Positions 26,951 through 39,125 of a stretch of DNA of 64,000 nt are shown here, piece by piece. The position numbers were made by a program, and so were the translations under genes. A model generated the notes under the pieces. The model saw only the letters and a list, made by a program, of their open reading frames with translations, did no database searches and was not told the origin of the DNA. Each line of letters opens with the position of its first letter. Positions within the stretch are counted from its first letter, which is position 1. Source of the stretch: Poecilobothrus nobilitatus (Eukaryota > Arthropoda > Insecta > Diptera > Dolichopodidae); the NCBI GenBank assembly GCA_947095535.1, contig OX352774.1, forward strand, positions 249,575,825 through 249,639,824, read 5' to 3'.

Positions 26951-29900
26951 AGTAAGGATCTATTTTTGAAATTGTTCAATACTAAGTAATACTCTTCAGT
27001 CAAAAGTTTTAAACACTTAAATTTACTTAACTTTTTTGATAAAACAATTCGCTAATCAAAATATGTGGATGAACATGTAATCTATATTTTTTTACAATGT
27101 TGAAGTTTACAATATAACTTGTTACTTAGAGTTTACTAATATTTCAATCTATTTTTAATACTAGATTTAATCATACTAGAACTAAAATTAGAAATTCTCT
27201 CAATATATAAATATCTTTTATAATTTAATAAAATTAATATCAAATTCTTTACATTCTTCAAAACCTCTTAAAATTTTTTTTTTATTACTTTTTTATGTTT
27301 TTCACGCTAAAGGACAATTTTCTAAAGAAAATACAAAAAAAGAATTTATCATATCAATTATGATTGAATTCCATTTCGAAAATAAATTTTGATGCAGCTA
27401 TATATTTCTTTTTTGCTCTTTCTACTATTGATGTTCCTATACTCTTCTTATCCATCCTTAAAACCCCACGAATACGGATAAAATATGAAATAAAATAAAA
27501 AATAAAATAAAATTGAAAAACTCAATCCATAAGATGAAAATGATTAAAATGGGGAATGGTTTTGTTTTTTGTATTTTTCAGTGATTTATACGCTTTAAGA
27601 TATCCAGTTAACTGTAATAAAATATAAAAAATAACGGTAAAGATATAAAAAAAAATCGAATTAAAAAACTAAAAAAAAAAAAACAAATAGGTATAAAAAA
27701 AATTACAGGAACCAGGAAAAAAAGGACAAAATACGCGATTATAATGCGGTGGTGACCTGTTTTTTTTACAATCTCTACAGGTATGAAAAAAAATACAGGA
27801 ATAAAATGTGATCTTTTTTATTTTTCTGTTACACATGTACATGTATAACCTAAATCTTGTTTTTATCCTTTTCATTCATTTCCTCTTGTATTTTCTTTTT
27901 TTTTTTTTGTGTTTTTAAGTTCTTATTTTAGAGTTTTAAATCCGTTTTATATTTATGTATGTATGACCGGTAATATAGTAAGATTTATTTTCGGCACATG
28001 TAAAACTAATAAGTACTAATGTAATACTATGTGAATGAATAAATAGGGTAAATTAACTCGTAAGTGACAGTTTCTTCAGTAATATTGCAATGCATTAAAG
28101 AAATAACATTATTATGAATTATTTAAATTTTTTATAAATATTTTAAATTATCAAAGTGATTTTTGAAGAGTTTCATTGATAACAAGATTCATTCGATTCA
28201 GATAAAATTACCATAGTAAACTTGTAAATTTTAGTAAAGCGATTAGTTCGAAATGTTTTCTGGATATCACAAGTATATTGTACTCAACTGAATAAGATAC
28301 TTTAATCTAAAGATTCTTAATTCATCTGCCATTTTCCTTGTTTTCAATTAACATTCTTCAAGTAATATTTCTTATTTTATTCAAGAAGTTGCTGAACATA
28401 AAACCATTTTGTCCTTTTCAAATCTGCCCATTAGAAAAATCTTTTAAAAATTTGGAGTATGATAAATAAAATAAAACAAAAACAAAAAATAAATTTAAAT
28501 AAACAAAATTGCATTATAAAATTAAATGTTTACTCAATTACAAAGATATATGATTCGTATAAAATTTTAAGATGCCAATCGTTAGATATTTTACCTTATT
28601 CGTAAAATTGATATAAAAGTCACAGGTTCATATATTCAAGGAAAAGAATTTAACAAAAAAAAAAAAATAAAATAAAAAATTAGGTTAAGGTTGACTTAAA
28701 AACCTTTTAAAAAAATGATGAATTTGACATGACGTTGTGATGATTCGGCTGAAATTTTATATTTACTTTTTCCCAGATTTTTTTTTATGATTTTGGTACG
28801 AACATTTAGAATTGAGTTTGTAAGTTAGTTAGATGTTATTGTCAACAATGAATATTATATATACTTTTTGGTTGTAGATACTAACAGTCAATCTGAATAA
28901 ATTTGATGGAAATTGAAAAAGGATTGATATATTTTATTCTTTATTAAATTTGTACCTATCGAGATAGTTTTCGTCTCTTTTATTTTACTTTTTCTTTGTT
29001 TTTTTATTTAAAACTTTTAGTTGTCCAATGCAGTTTAACAAAAAAAAAAAAAAACTAAAATTGACCTTGTAAGTTTCAATCCTTAAAATAGAAATATATC
29101 TAATGGATTTTAAGATATTCAAAGGATATTTTTTTAGACAAGGACATTTACACCTTTAAGTTTCTAATCAGATTAGATGGAAAATAAAAATTCCAACCAT
29201 GTTCATTCATTTCAAGGAAACCAATATATATTTGTTTACATTAATTATAAATTTATCCTTATTATCCTTTGTAATCCTTTCCAGAATTTATATTGACAAT
29301 CATGACAATATTCTTAAAAATTAACTTTCACCTTTTAAATAAAATTTACAGGATTTGGTTTTTGAAAACCCATCACTTTTGATAATGTCTGATCCAAAAT
29401 ATTTTGATTGTCAAAAAAATGTTTATATCAGTACTAAGAACTTCATTCCAAAGTTCACCTCTGCTACAAAGATATTTAATTCACAGGATATAATTTTTCG
29501 ATTTTCGTTTTAGAAAAATTTCTTTTAAAGAAAATGACAAGATAGAGGTTCTAATTTTCTTTAAAAAAAAAAAAATATATAAGTAATATAAATTTATATA
29601 AAATATGAAATTAACTTAAAATGAAAAAAAGATGCTGAAAAAGCTGAATTTTTTTTTTTCTGTTTCTTTTTGTTTTTAAGATTGAGAATACAGTAGTAGT
29701 AGTCAAGAGAAGTATAAGTATTTAAGAAATCAAATCAAGAGGCAGATGAAAAATAAGATAAATTGTTTGTTTAAAGTAAAAAGAATACAGTTTGATTAAT
29801 TGAAGGGTAAGAGGCTTGGACAAACAAGGATTTCATCTTATAGATTTTTTTAGCTTATTCGATGAAAAAAAGCAGTTTTTGTTTTTTCTTTCTTTTGTTT

Positions 29901-30620
29901 GTTATTTGTTATTTTTGGAACGTGACAAGCACAAATTTCTCGTTAAAAACTATTTTTCTTGTTTTTTCTAGTTCTTGTATCTATCTGTTAATAGAAATAG
30001 TTTAACCCATAGATAAAAAAAAATGGATTTTTAGGTTTTTCCAATTTATTTTTAAAGATTTTAGAAATTTTTTTTATTTTTTATATGCTTAGGCTATTGT
30101 TGTTATGTTATGAATAGAATATTTAACAATTTTTTTTCTTCTTAAAATAAGTATTTATTTACAATCTTGTATATATACTTATATTCCTGACAACTAATAC
30201 TGATCACCAGTTTTCCTCGAACTACTGTCTTGATTCACTAAATTTTTCTTGTTGTTTGTTTTTTTTTTATAAAAAATAAAAGAGAATGAGGATTCAAAAA
30301 TATGTTGATGTGATGATGTTGGCATTTATCATTATTATTGTTATTATTTTTGTAAATATATATAAGAATGAATGTTCAAAAAAATGTATTCATATTTTTT
30401 TATTGAAAACTCTAAAAAACTTTTTTTAAAATATATGACTGATAGTCCTGATGATAACCTTTTAATCATCTAAGTTTCGACTATTAATAAATTTGTAATA
30501 TACTTTTGTATACAATTCTGATACTTAACATTTAAAAATAAATACAATTAATATTATTACATCGCGGTCGATACGATTTAATTTCTTTCAAAAGTTTTAA
30601 AGTAATTGTCCTTAATTTAA
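26951..30620. other. AT-rich non-coding DNA, no gene seen
   Basis: No supported gene, RNA or mobile element. A small GC-richer patch near 27715-27765 (CGCGATTATAATGCGGTGG) shows no motif I recognise. A/T runs are frequent. Confidence 0.6.
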
Positions 30621-30632
30621 TCCAATTAAATA

Positions 30633-30901
30633 TTTATTTATTTATTTATATTAATATTACATACATAAATGTAATGCAATATTATTGAACCATCGGCTAC
30701 TAAAGGCCATTATAGGTTTTTATACTATTATTAAATTATATACTAATATTATGTATTTTGTTTATATTATATACTATATATTTACATTATATTTGGTCGT
30801 AAGGGGGTAAAGAAAAAAACACTTACGACCTGTGCAGGGATCGAACCCGCACTCCTTCGGTTAATACGCCACACGCCTACCCACTAGGCTACCGAAGCCC
30901 C
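30633..30901 (-). mobile_element. tRNA-derived SINE (family B head), full length with TSD
   Basis: On the minus strand the head starts GGGGCTTCGGTAGCCTAGTG (A box TAGCCTAGTGGG) and has a near-perfect B box, GGTTCGATCCC, inside a stem GTGC/GCAC. CTTCGG also pairs with CCGAAG. A body hairpin GGTCGTAAG/CTTACGACC follows, then TGGCCTTTAGTAGCCGATGG, and the element ends in a TAAA-type repeat tail. The 12-mer TCCAATTAAATA flanks it exactly at 30621-30632 and 30902-30913: a target-site duplication that fixes the length at 269 bp. It is transcribed by pol III and moved by a partner LINE. It is not a functional tRNA, since no acceptor stem closes it. Confidence 0.85.
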
Positions 30902-30913
30902 TCCAATTAAATA

Positions 30914-33900
30914 AAAAATTCTAATTAAACAAAAATATCATTTCAGAAAATTGCATATTTTTAGGTGTTTTAAAAGTTTATTTTAAAATTTTGAGAGAAC
31001 AAAATTTTTGAAACTCTAATAATTGTGTTAATAACTGACATTATAATATAGAATGAAACTCTTATAATGATCTTATAAAATATAATTTCAAAAAAAAACT
31101 TGTAATCGCGCAACTGAATAAACGGGTTTTCTTTTGTTTTTATTTTTGAAACTGTATTATGAGTTGCTTTAAAATAAAATATTCTTCAAAAGTTGTTTAT
31201 ATTGTAGATTCAATCTAATTAAATTTATCAAGAACCAATATAGAATACAGAATGAAAATTTATGCACATAAACACATAAACATATAATATCTATTTAAAG
31301 GATCTATAAAATTAACGGCGACAAATATTATTTTACAGTAATCAATAGAAAAGTAGCAGAAAACCACACCAATATAATATGAGAATTGAATTTTGATTTT
31401 TTATTTTTATTACATGTTGTCATAGTTTCAAAGTTATTTCCTAAAATTTTTTTCTTTTGACATTCATTTTAAAATTTTAATCAAAAGAAAATTGTCTAAT
31501 ATATTACCAAATAAATATTATGTAATAATAAATTAAATGAAATCAAACTTTAAACGAAAAATGAAAAAATATATGATAAAATATTAGGTAATTATTCTAA
31601 AAATTAAGAAAAAAAAAAATTTTCTCCGAAACAAAAACCCCCCAAATCTTAATACAGATTTTACTGAAATTTGATTTTATATTAAAAGAAAATTGAGGAC
31701 ATCTGTGATAGACTAAAAAAAAAAATCAAAATGAATAAAATTGATTATACAATAAAAGAAATAACCAAAAAAAAAAAAACAGGATATCAAGAAAAACAAG
31801 AAAATAAGAAGTAAAAAACTGATGAATAAAAGTAAAAGTACAAGTAAAAAATAAGGATAGAAAAAAAAAGGATTATATTTGAGGCGGAAAATACTTTTAT
31901 TCTGTAATACTTGACAAGAATTTAAAGTTTTTCTTTTTTTTTTTATTGAAATTTTGTTTCTGTATAACATAATTATATCCATAGAAACATGTTCTATTAA
32001 AACAGGGTTTTTTTTCAATGACTTATAATGCTAAACATTATGCTAAAAAAAAAAAAAAAAGATATTTTCGAAATAAATGACTTTCTGTTTTATATTATTT
32101 TTTTTTTTAACTTAAATTTTATATAATACAATAATAATTATTTCTGAAATTTTCCATCCCAGCCTTAATTAATTGCAATAACTAGAAATTGAATATTATA
32201 AGGTGGGACTAAGTAATATAATTCATTTTATAGATTGTATACTTATGATATAATAATAATATTATAAAACATTTTGTTTTTTAACAATGCTGTATGACAA
32301 AACAGTTCAGTTTGATTAATACTAGTACCTTATTTAAAATAGAATGCAAAATTTTTTCCAACCCCTTATAAAATTTATAAATAATATTTCCTACTAACTG
32401 AATAGGGGCAGAAAATAATCAGAAAAAACAAAACGCCAAAACAGTATATATATATTCAAGGATTTTGTGAAGGCGTTAACTATATAATCTTAAAACATAG
32501 AGTTAGTTAGAGTAAAATGTAAACAAAATTATAAAATATATTTTCCTGAGAGGAATTTATTAAAGCTTAATTTAAACTGAAAAGCGGGTACGTTTTTAAT
32601 TCAAGGTGTGATAAAATTAACAATTTTTATAATCCTTATTTTAAATAAAGTACAGATAGTCAAAGTCAAATTATGTATTATGAAAATTATTTTTAAAATT
32701 TTTGTTTTTAAATGTCAAAAAGCATAAAATAATCAAAAAGCATAAAATAAAAGCTATTAAGTATATTTTATTTGTTGTAGGTGCTTGATCCTTTTTTTTT
32801 TTTTTTTGTTTTAAAATAAATGATACTTTTTATGAATTTTGATTTTTCCTTTTCTAAGAAAGTTTTTTCCAAAATTTCCGAAATTATTGGGTTAGGAAGG
32901 TATATATATATATATATGTATACATTTCTTTTGTTTACCATATTATCGTTCTCAGTTTAAGTTGAATAATTAGCTTTTTATCAATCATAAAATAAAAATT
33001 GAACTATATCAAATAATTTTTGGAAAAATTAATTTTCTTTGCTTTTTGTTTTTTGTTTCAACAAAACCAAAAAAAAAAAAAAAAGAAAATTTAAAAAAAG
33101 TTTTGATATAGGTCCGGATGATGATTCATAAGAAATATAAATTATAATTTATAATATAAAATATTTTTTTTCTGTTTCTACATTTTTTTATTTTTATTTT
33201 TTTTTTTGTTTAATAACTTTCAATAACGTTTGACTTGTCGAACTTTCTTTTGTTTAAATACTTTTACAAAAATCTTTTGTTTGAAGATAAAGATAATTTT
33301 TTTTTTTTTTGCTATGAATCAAAAAAAAAAAGTTATTACTTAAAAAGTTTTTTGTCTTGTATTTTCCAATTTTTTTTTATTGTTTAATTGCACTGCTTAG
33401 AAAAGAAAAAAAAAATTTTCGACAAAAGATTGGTAACAATAGTTTTGTATTTTGTAAGGTTTCTTTTGTGAATATTACGGTTTATTTTTAAATTAAAAGT
33501 CAAACCCCAACTAATTTGTAAAAAAAAAGAAAAATTTTGTGACAAAAATTAAATATGGGGTTTTTTTTTTACTACTTACTTAATTTATTTGTAAATGGGT
33601 ATCGACATTAATATAATCGCACGCCAACTTAACGGAATACAATAATTTTTTATAAAAAATTGGCTAGCTTGTAAAAGCCTTGGTAGTATATTAGTCTTTA
33701 TTTCTGACTAAAATTCTTCATTTTAATGGAATGAAACCCCAAACTGCTGATGCAGTATATTGGATAAAGAGTACCGATAGGAGAGGATAGGACAAGAATA
33801 CGAAAACTGGAAAATTGAAGAATGACGATAAGGAAACAATGAATCCGCATATTATTATTATTATTTTGCTGTCAGAAACGATGCCATCAACAGTTCCAAC

Positions 33901-34800
33901 ATGCAGTAGTATATAACACCTTTTTGCATGAAGTATATAATAAATGAAGGTACCTTCACTGTAACGTTAACAGACAGCTATTATTATTATTAGTATTAAT
34001 TATTAAAGTTTAAATTATGAAAAACCTTAATTTTCCTTAATTAAAGGAAATAATTCAATTTTTACTCAAATGTAAGTATTTTCTCAAAGTATCTTTAAAG
34101 ACAATAAGTATGTTAAAAAGAATTACAAAAATAAAAAAATATTAAATTTTCTTCCTTTTTGCAATAAATTTTCAAATTAATTAAATTTCTTCGTTTTAAT
34201 TATTTATTATTATGAAAATTTTAAACGAACCTTTTGGTATATAAAAATTTCCTTAATTAATACCATTATCTTAACGATCAAAGCGACATCTGTATATAAT
34301 TGTATAATTTTCTGTAGACTTGTACAAATAAAAAAATAATTATTATTTATTATATTATATTATATTAAATAGAATTTCAAGTGCCAAAAATAGAAAAACT
34401 ATTTAACTCTTTGGCAAAGAACCAACCAACCAAAGAATAATAAAAATTTAAAATAAATTTTATTAACTAACTAACTAACTATATACTTCAGAATTTTTAA
34501 TAATATAATCTTCAGATAAGTATAAATTAATCGAATAAAAATATCTTTAAAATATACATATATTCAATAAACAATAATATAACTTCAAAATTACAATAAG
34601 AGATTTTACATATTTTTAACTGAAAATAAAAATTTTTTATTTCAAAATTTCAATTGAAACATTAAATTTTTTTTTGATAAGGACATTCAAAGGAGTTTAT
34701 TAAATTACGCAACAATAGAAAAACAATTATATAAGACAATAGTAGATTGAAGTTGAACTATGAAGCTGAAGTAGGAAAAACATGTTTTCAGTCACAGCGG
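30914..34800. other. AT-rich non-coding DNA, small unexplained patch
   Basis: No supported gene. A GC-richer patch at about 33725-33995 contains two segments, each followed by an ATT array (about 33849-33865 and 33979-33992). This could be a relic ending in microsatellite tails, but no family was recognised. A TAAC array lies at about 34464-34481. Confidence 0.55.
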
Positions 34801-34810
34801 ATTTTTATAA

Positions 34811-35091
34811 TTTTTTTTTTTTTTATATTATAATTGTATATTATTTTTTTTTTTTTATATAAGTATATTTATATTATTAGATATAAATATCTACCGATAC
34901 TTTTAGGGCCTTTTTGGCCTTAAAGCATGTGGGCCATCTCGGTACAAGTATTCAATTCTAATTATATTTAATATTTTGTCTACATTATTTTATTATATTT
35001 TATATATTATTTTTTTGACCTGACCGGGGTTTCAAACCGAGACCTTTCGTCTGAAAGACCGGTGACTTATGCACTGCACCAATGGTCAGAT
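34811..35091 (-). mobile_element. tRNA-derived SINE (family A, copy 2) with TSD and poly-A
   Basis: The minus-strand head (about 35090 down to 35017) carries CTGACC pairing with GGTCAG, an A-box-like TTGGTGCAGTGC and a B-box-like GGTTTGAAACC, and aligns with the head at 5911-5985. The body includes AGATGGCCCACATGC and AAGGCCAAAAAGGCC. The low-coordinate end is a run of 14 T, the poly-A tail in this orientation. The 10-mer ATTTTTATAA at 34801-34810 and 35092-35101 is a plausible target-site duplication, giving 281 bp. Confidence 0.75.
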
Positions 35092-35289
35092 ATTTTTATA
35101 ACTCTTACAAAATAAATTATCTGTATTATATATTTTATTCAAAATTTCTAGTACAAAATCTAATGTAATCTACTCAATATTATATAAGTACTGATTGTTG
35201 TAATGCTTATAAATAAATGGTTGACTCGCACATTGATTAGGTACTGTTTCTCCTATTTCGCTATTGGGTTCAAATTATTTTTTTTCTTC

Positions 35290-35605
35290 TTATCCCTCTT
35301 GGGAGCATAAGGCCTTCACTAGACATTTCTATTGAATTCTACAAGGTGCTGTTATTTTTGCACTCTCCCATTATTATTGTTCTGCGACAAATGTTGCTTG
35401 GCCGACCACGTCTTCTGAAGTCTTGCAGATTCCATTCAAGTGCTCTATCCACCTTCATTTTCTTTTTCTTATTTGGTGCGCTATTGGTTGGTTCTCCTAT
35501 TAAGTACTATAAATCTCTATTCGTGATTATTCTAGGATAGAATATTCTGCATTTATTTATGAATGCCTGTCGCCTGCTGTTTGTAGTACTCGCAATGTAT
35601 TAGTT
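35290..35605 (-). pseudogene. Second RTE-like reverse transcriptase C-terminal relic
   Basis: Minus-strand translation from about 35554 downward reads KCRIFYPRIITNRDL, stop, YLIGEPTNSAPNKKKK, then ALEWNLQDFRRRGRPSNICR and RTIIMGECKNN. In another frame, the extreme C-terminus is LVKALCSQEG before a stop at about 35290-35292. These match the family blocks IS N.DLW, TGEEPI, ALEWNPQG..RRGRP..TWRRT and the ALCSQEG ending. It lies in the same family region as 22101-22562 but extends further to the natural C-terminus. Stops sit at positions expected to be tryptophan (after RDL and before KCLVKAL). The plus-strand open frame drawn over this interval is its shadow. Confidence 0.8.
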
Positions 35606-38029
35606 TCTTAATTTTTAGTATTCATAGGAAAAATTATTGTTTTTGTTTAACGCATTTTCAAAAATATAGATTTTTACAGATTCGTATCTCGTTATTTTCA
35701 AAAAAAATAGATCATTTGCTGTTCAACATTTTTAAAGTTACTTGTCATATTTAATTAACAAAATTATCAATTTGTCCAATCATTGTTTTTGCATACCAGT
35801 ACTTAATATAAAAATATGTATGTACTATTTTCAATAATATAAAAATTTGTTCAATAAACTTAAAACAAAAACAAATATCAAGAGAAAAATTAACATTTTT
35901 AACTTACATTTAACCTTATACCTTATAACTCACATATAAATAAATATCGTAATGTTAATAAACAAATATTGAGATATTCAAAATATAAAACTATGTTAAA
36001 ATATATTACGTATATATACAATAGAATTGTATTCATTGGAAATTGAAAAAATCTACATGAGATAAGAGGGGTTCAATTCATAAAACTGAATTTAAACTAA
36101 AATCGCATTTTTTTAAACAAAATGTACGCTTGAACTCGTATTTTTGTTTGAAAAAGCTGTTAGATTTAAGTTCAAGCACAGTTTTATGCATTCGGCCAAA
36201 GATCTTATACTGTTTCATGTAGGTTTTCAAAAGAAAAAAATGTATTTTAATTAAAATCAATATTAAAAATAAGAGTAACTGGTTATATTTCAAATATATT
36301 CCAAATGTTTTTATCAATTATCCATAATATCCCCATTTTTTTCGATCATACCTTAACTACTTATCATACTAAACAAGAATTTCAACATATGTCAATAGTG
36401 CAGACAAGCTTATCAACCCTAACAATTACTTAAACAATTAGGAAGCAAACAGAATAAAAAAACATTAATATATCATATAGTATAAAAGTATGGAAAAAGC
36501 ACAAAAAAAAAAAACAACAACGAAAGTTTACATTTTGTTCCTTTTTAATACAAAAACAAATCTAAAACACTCCATGTCTTTTTCAATGTTACCATTACAA
36601 ATAAAGCATCCTCATCTCTCCAGACTATTTACATACATTACATCTTTCAAAAAAAAAAAAAAAACAAAAAAAAAACTTAAAAACTTTCATACTAATTTGA
36701 AAAACAAAAAAAAAAAATTAAAATTTTTAATTCATTTTGTGACCCAAGTAAAAAGAAGAGAAACAAACAAAAAGTATTATAAAGATTAGCAAAAAAAGCT
36801 ATAAGAAATAAATTAAAAATTATATCAACTCTTGTTTTCTGGTCACTCTTTTTATGAAAACACAAAGTTCCATAATAATTTTCATAGTTTCCGTCAACAG
36901 ATGTTTTAAATTCTTATTTGTTTTTTTTTTTTTGTCCATTTAAATGTTACTTTTTTTTTTGTTTCAACATTTTTTCTACCTTTTCTTTTCACTCTCTCTC
37001 TCTCTCTCTTTAAATCTAATATTTGTTTTCCTTTTTAATTTCATTTTTTCTAAATTACTCAACTATTACTTCCATATTTAAATAATGTTACACGAAAAAA
37101 AAAAAAAAAAAATGGCTACACTTATTACAACAAGTTCCAGTTAAAATAACAAATTACTAAAAATACACAATACAAGTATACAACTATTTTTATATAGAAG
37201 TACACATAATAGCCATATACACTTATAATTAAACTCATACCAATAAAATAAAATAGTCTACAAGAAGTTATAACTTGTATAATAGGAAATAACCCTTTTC
37301 CTTTATTACTGTTAGGTTAAATAAAAAACAAAAAATAAAAAAATAATAAGAATTGGAAAGAAGGAGCTTTATTGTTTTTTTTTTATTAATTAAATAAACT
37401 TAGTTTATACATTTTTAAAAATACAGACGCATATATACATACATATACAAATAAAAATTAGCGTGAGTGAATTAAATTTCATGTAGAAAAAAAAAAATTC
37501 CATTTTAAACAAAATATAATAAAATTTCTGGTAATCATCGTATTAAAATTTTGTAAATGTCCTGTTTGAAGTCGCTTTTGAGTGCCCCATACCATCATCC
37601 CCAGACTAATCAAAATAACTGTTGTTTGACAAAGACATCATAATGTCAAAAATATATAAATAAAAATAAACCTTATAACCTCTGCTGACTTTATTATGTC
37701 CACCATTTATTCTTTTCTCTTCAAATTACTCCCAAATTACTTATAATATGTAATTTTTTCTCTTTTTAACATTTTCAAATTACAGAAAATTTTACAGAAA
37801 TGAAAAAAAAAAAAAAAAAAAAAACAAACAATCAAACAAACAAAAATTGTTACTTAATTTTTTTTTGTTTCATTTTTTGTTTTTTGTAAATCATTATTGG
37901 TCCTGAATTTTAAATTAATCGTCAAAAAATTTACCAGTATTCAAAACAAAAAAAAAAACAAAAAATATGAAAGAAAAAATTTGTAATATAACAAAAGTTA
38001 ATATTGAAACGAGGAAGATTGTATAGTTG
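35606..38029. other. AT-rich non-coding DNA, no gene seen
   Basis: No supported gene. Holds the CT array at 36992-37009 and many A runs (for example A22 at about 37803-37824). Open frames here are K/N-rich translations of A runs. Confidence 0.6.
36992..37009. repeat. (CT)n microsatellite
   Basis: Nine uninterrupted CT units preceded by a T/C tract. Confidence 0.9.
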
Positions 38030-38650
38030 ATTGTGTCAACTCTAGGATATGCCTCACAAACATAATATATACTGTTATATATCTGTAAATATAAATTTCG
38101 CAGCGACTCGAAGCTGTTGCGTTACACTAATAAAATTTTATAGAAATTATTGGAAAATTAAATTTATTTTGAAAAAAAAAAAATTAAAAACCCCGCTTGT
38201 ATAGGATATTAAGTAATGCTCAAGTTGTATGACAGATATCCAAATTTTTTACTTAAGAGCAACCAAATATTGCAGAACTCGCATTAATGAAACTTAATTT
38301 CTTTTGATTACCAGCTTAATTAAACACTGAATCAGTACTTGAACCACTTAGTTAATCTTGTTCAATTTCGCAACAGTAAATATGACATTTATATAAAAAT
38401 AAAATGGTAAAATTTTCAGTATTTTAACTCCATTATTTTTGAGATAATCATCCTGACGAACCTCTCCTGATAGATAAACGAACCCACATAACAAAATGAA
38501 CTCAGAATTCAATCATTATAAAGAATATATACATATAATTTTTGATATCTATCTTGTCTCCTTTACAATATCACAAACGTAATCACAAATTTGTTTTTTA
38601 CCCTTAGAACTATATATTCGTAGTTTAGGATATAGATATAGCAAATATCG
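38030..38650 (+). repeat. Dispersed repeat family D, copy 2
   Basis: Collinear with 23290-23765: ATATAAATTTCGCAG at about 38093, AACCAAATATTGCAGAACTC and AAACTTAATTTCTT near 38265-38305, then GAACTCAGAATTCAATC (about 38498), and CTCCTTTACAATATCACAAA CGTAATC near 38560. This copy is longer, with extra sequence between the first two blocks, including an A run at about 38173. No coding capacity; the element type is unknown. Confidence 0.45.
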
Positions 38651-38999
38651 AAAATCAGTTCAAATAATGACACTTAAAAAAATGTTATGAAAAAAACAGA
38701 AGTATAAGAATAAAGAAAATCTAAAACAACACTGTTTAAAATTAGATTTAAAAAAAAAAGGAAAAAATTTTAAAGGACTTTAATTTAACATTAAAAATAT
38801 AAATAAGAAAAATTAAAAAACAAAAAAAAATTTTTTTTTTTTTGAAGAACTTAAATTCTTTCGGCAAACTTTTAATTTGAATGTCAGTATGAAAAATATA
38901 AGTATATGCTATAGGTAAAATAACCCTAAAGTAATCTACAAAAAAATATTATAAAATCATCACAAATTTTATTGTAGTTTGATTTTAAAAATTTTTTAA

Positions 39000-39125
39000 G
39001 GGACCTCGGTGGCCTAGTGAATAAGAGCTTATAAAATACACTGTAAACACCGAGGGAGTGTGGGTTCGAATACCATACACGTTGTAAGAGTTATTCCTCA
39101 GAGCCAGAGAAATGTATTAAAAAAA
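39000..39125 (+). mobile_element. tRNA-derived SINE (family B), internally deleted copy
   Basis: Head GGGACCTCGGTGGCCTAGTG followed by CACCGAGGGAGTGTGGGTTC (B box GGTTCGAATACC, stem GTGT/ACAC), then GTTGTAAGAGTTATTCC. It jumps directly to CAGAGAAATGTATT and a short A run, so compared with 54376-54560 about 50 bp of the middle body is missing. Same strand and family as that copy. No clear target-site duplication seen. Confidence 0.75.

Noticed and set aside
30790..30901. Functional tRNA gene on the minus strand
   Set aside because: Good A and B boxes but no acceptor stem or proper anticodon arm; the flanking duplication shows that it is a SINE.
33870..33883. 14-mer TGTCAGAAACGATG shared with 60654-60667
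   Set aside because: No similarity extends beyond the word; one such match is expected by chance in 64 kb.
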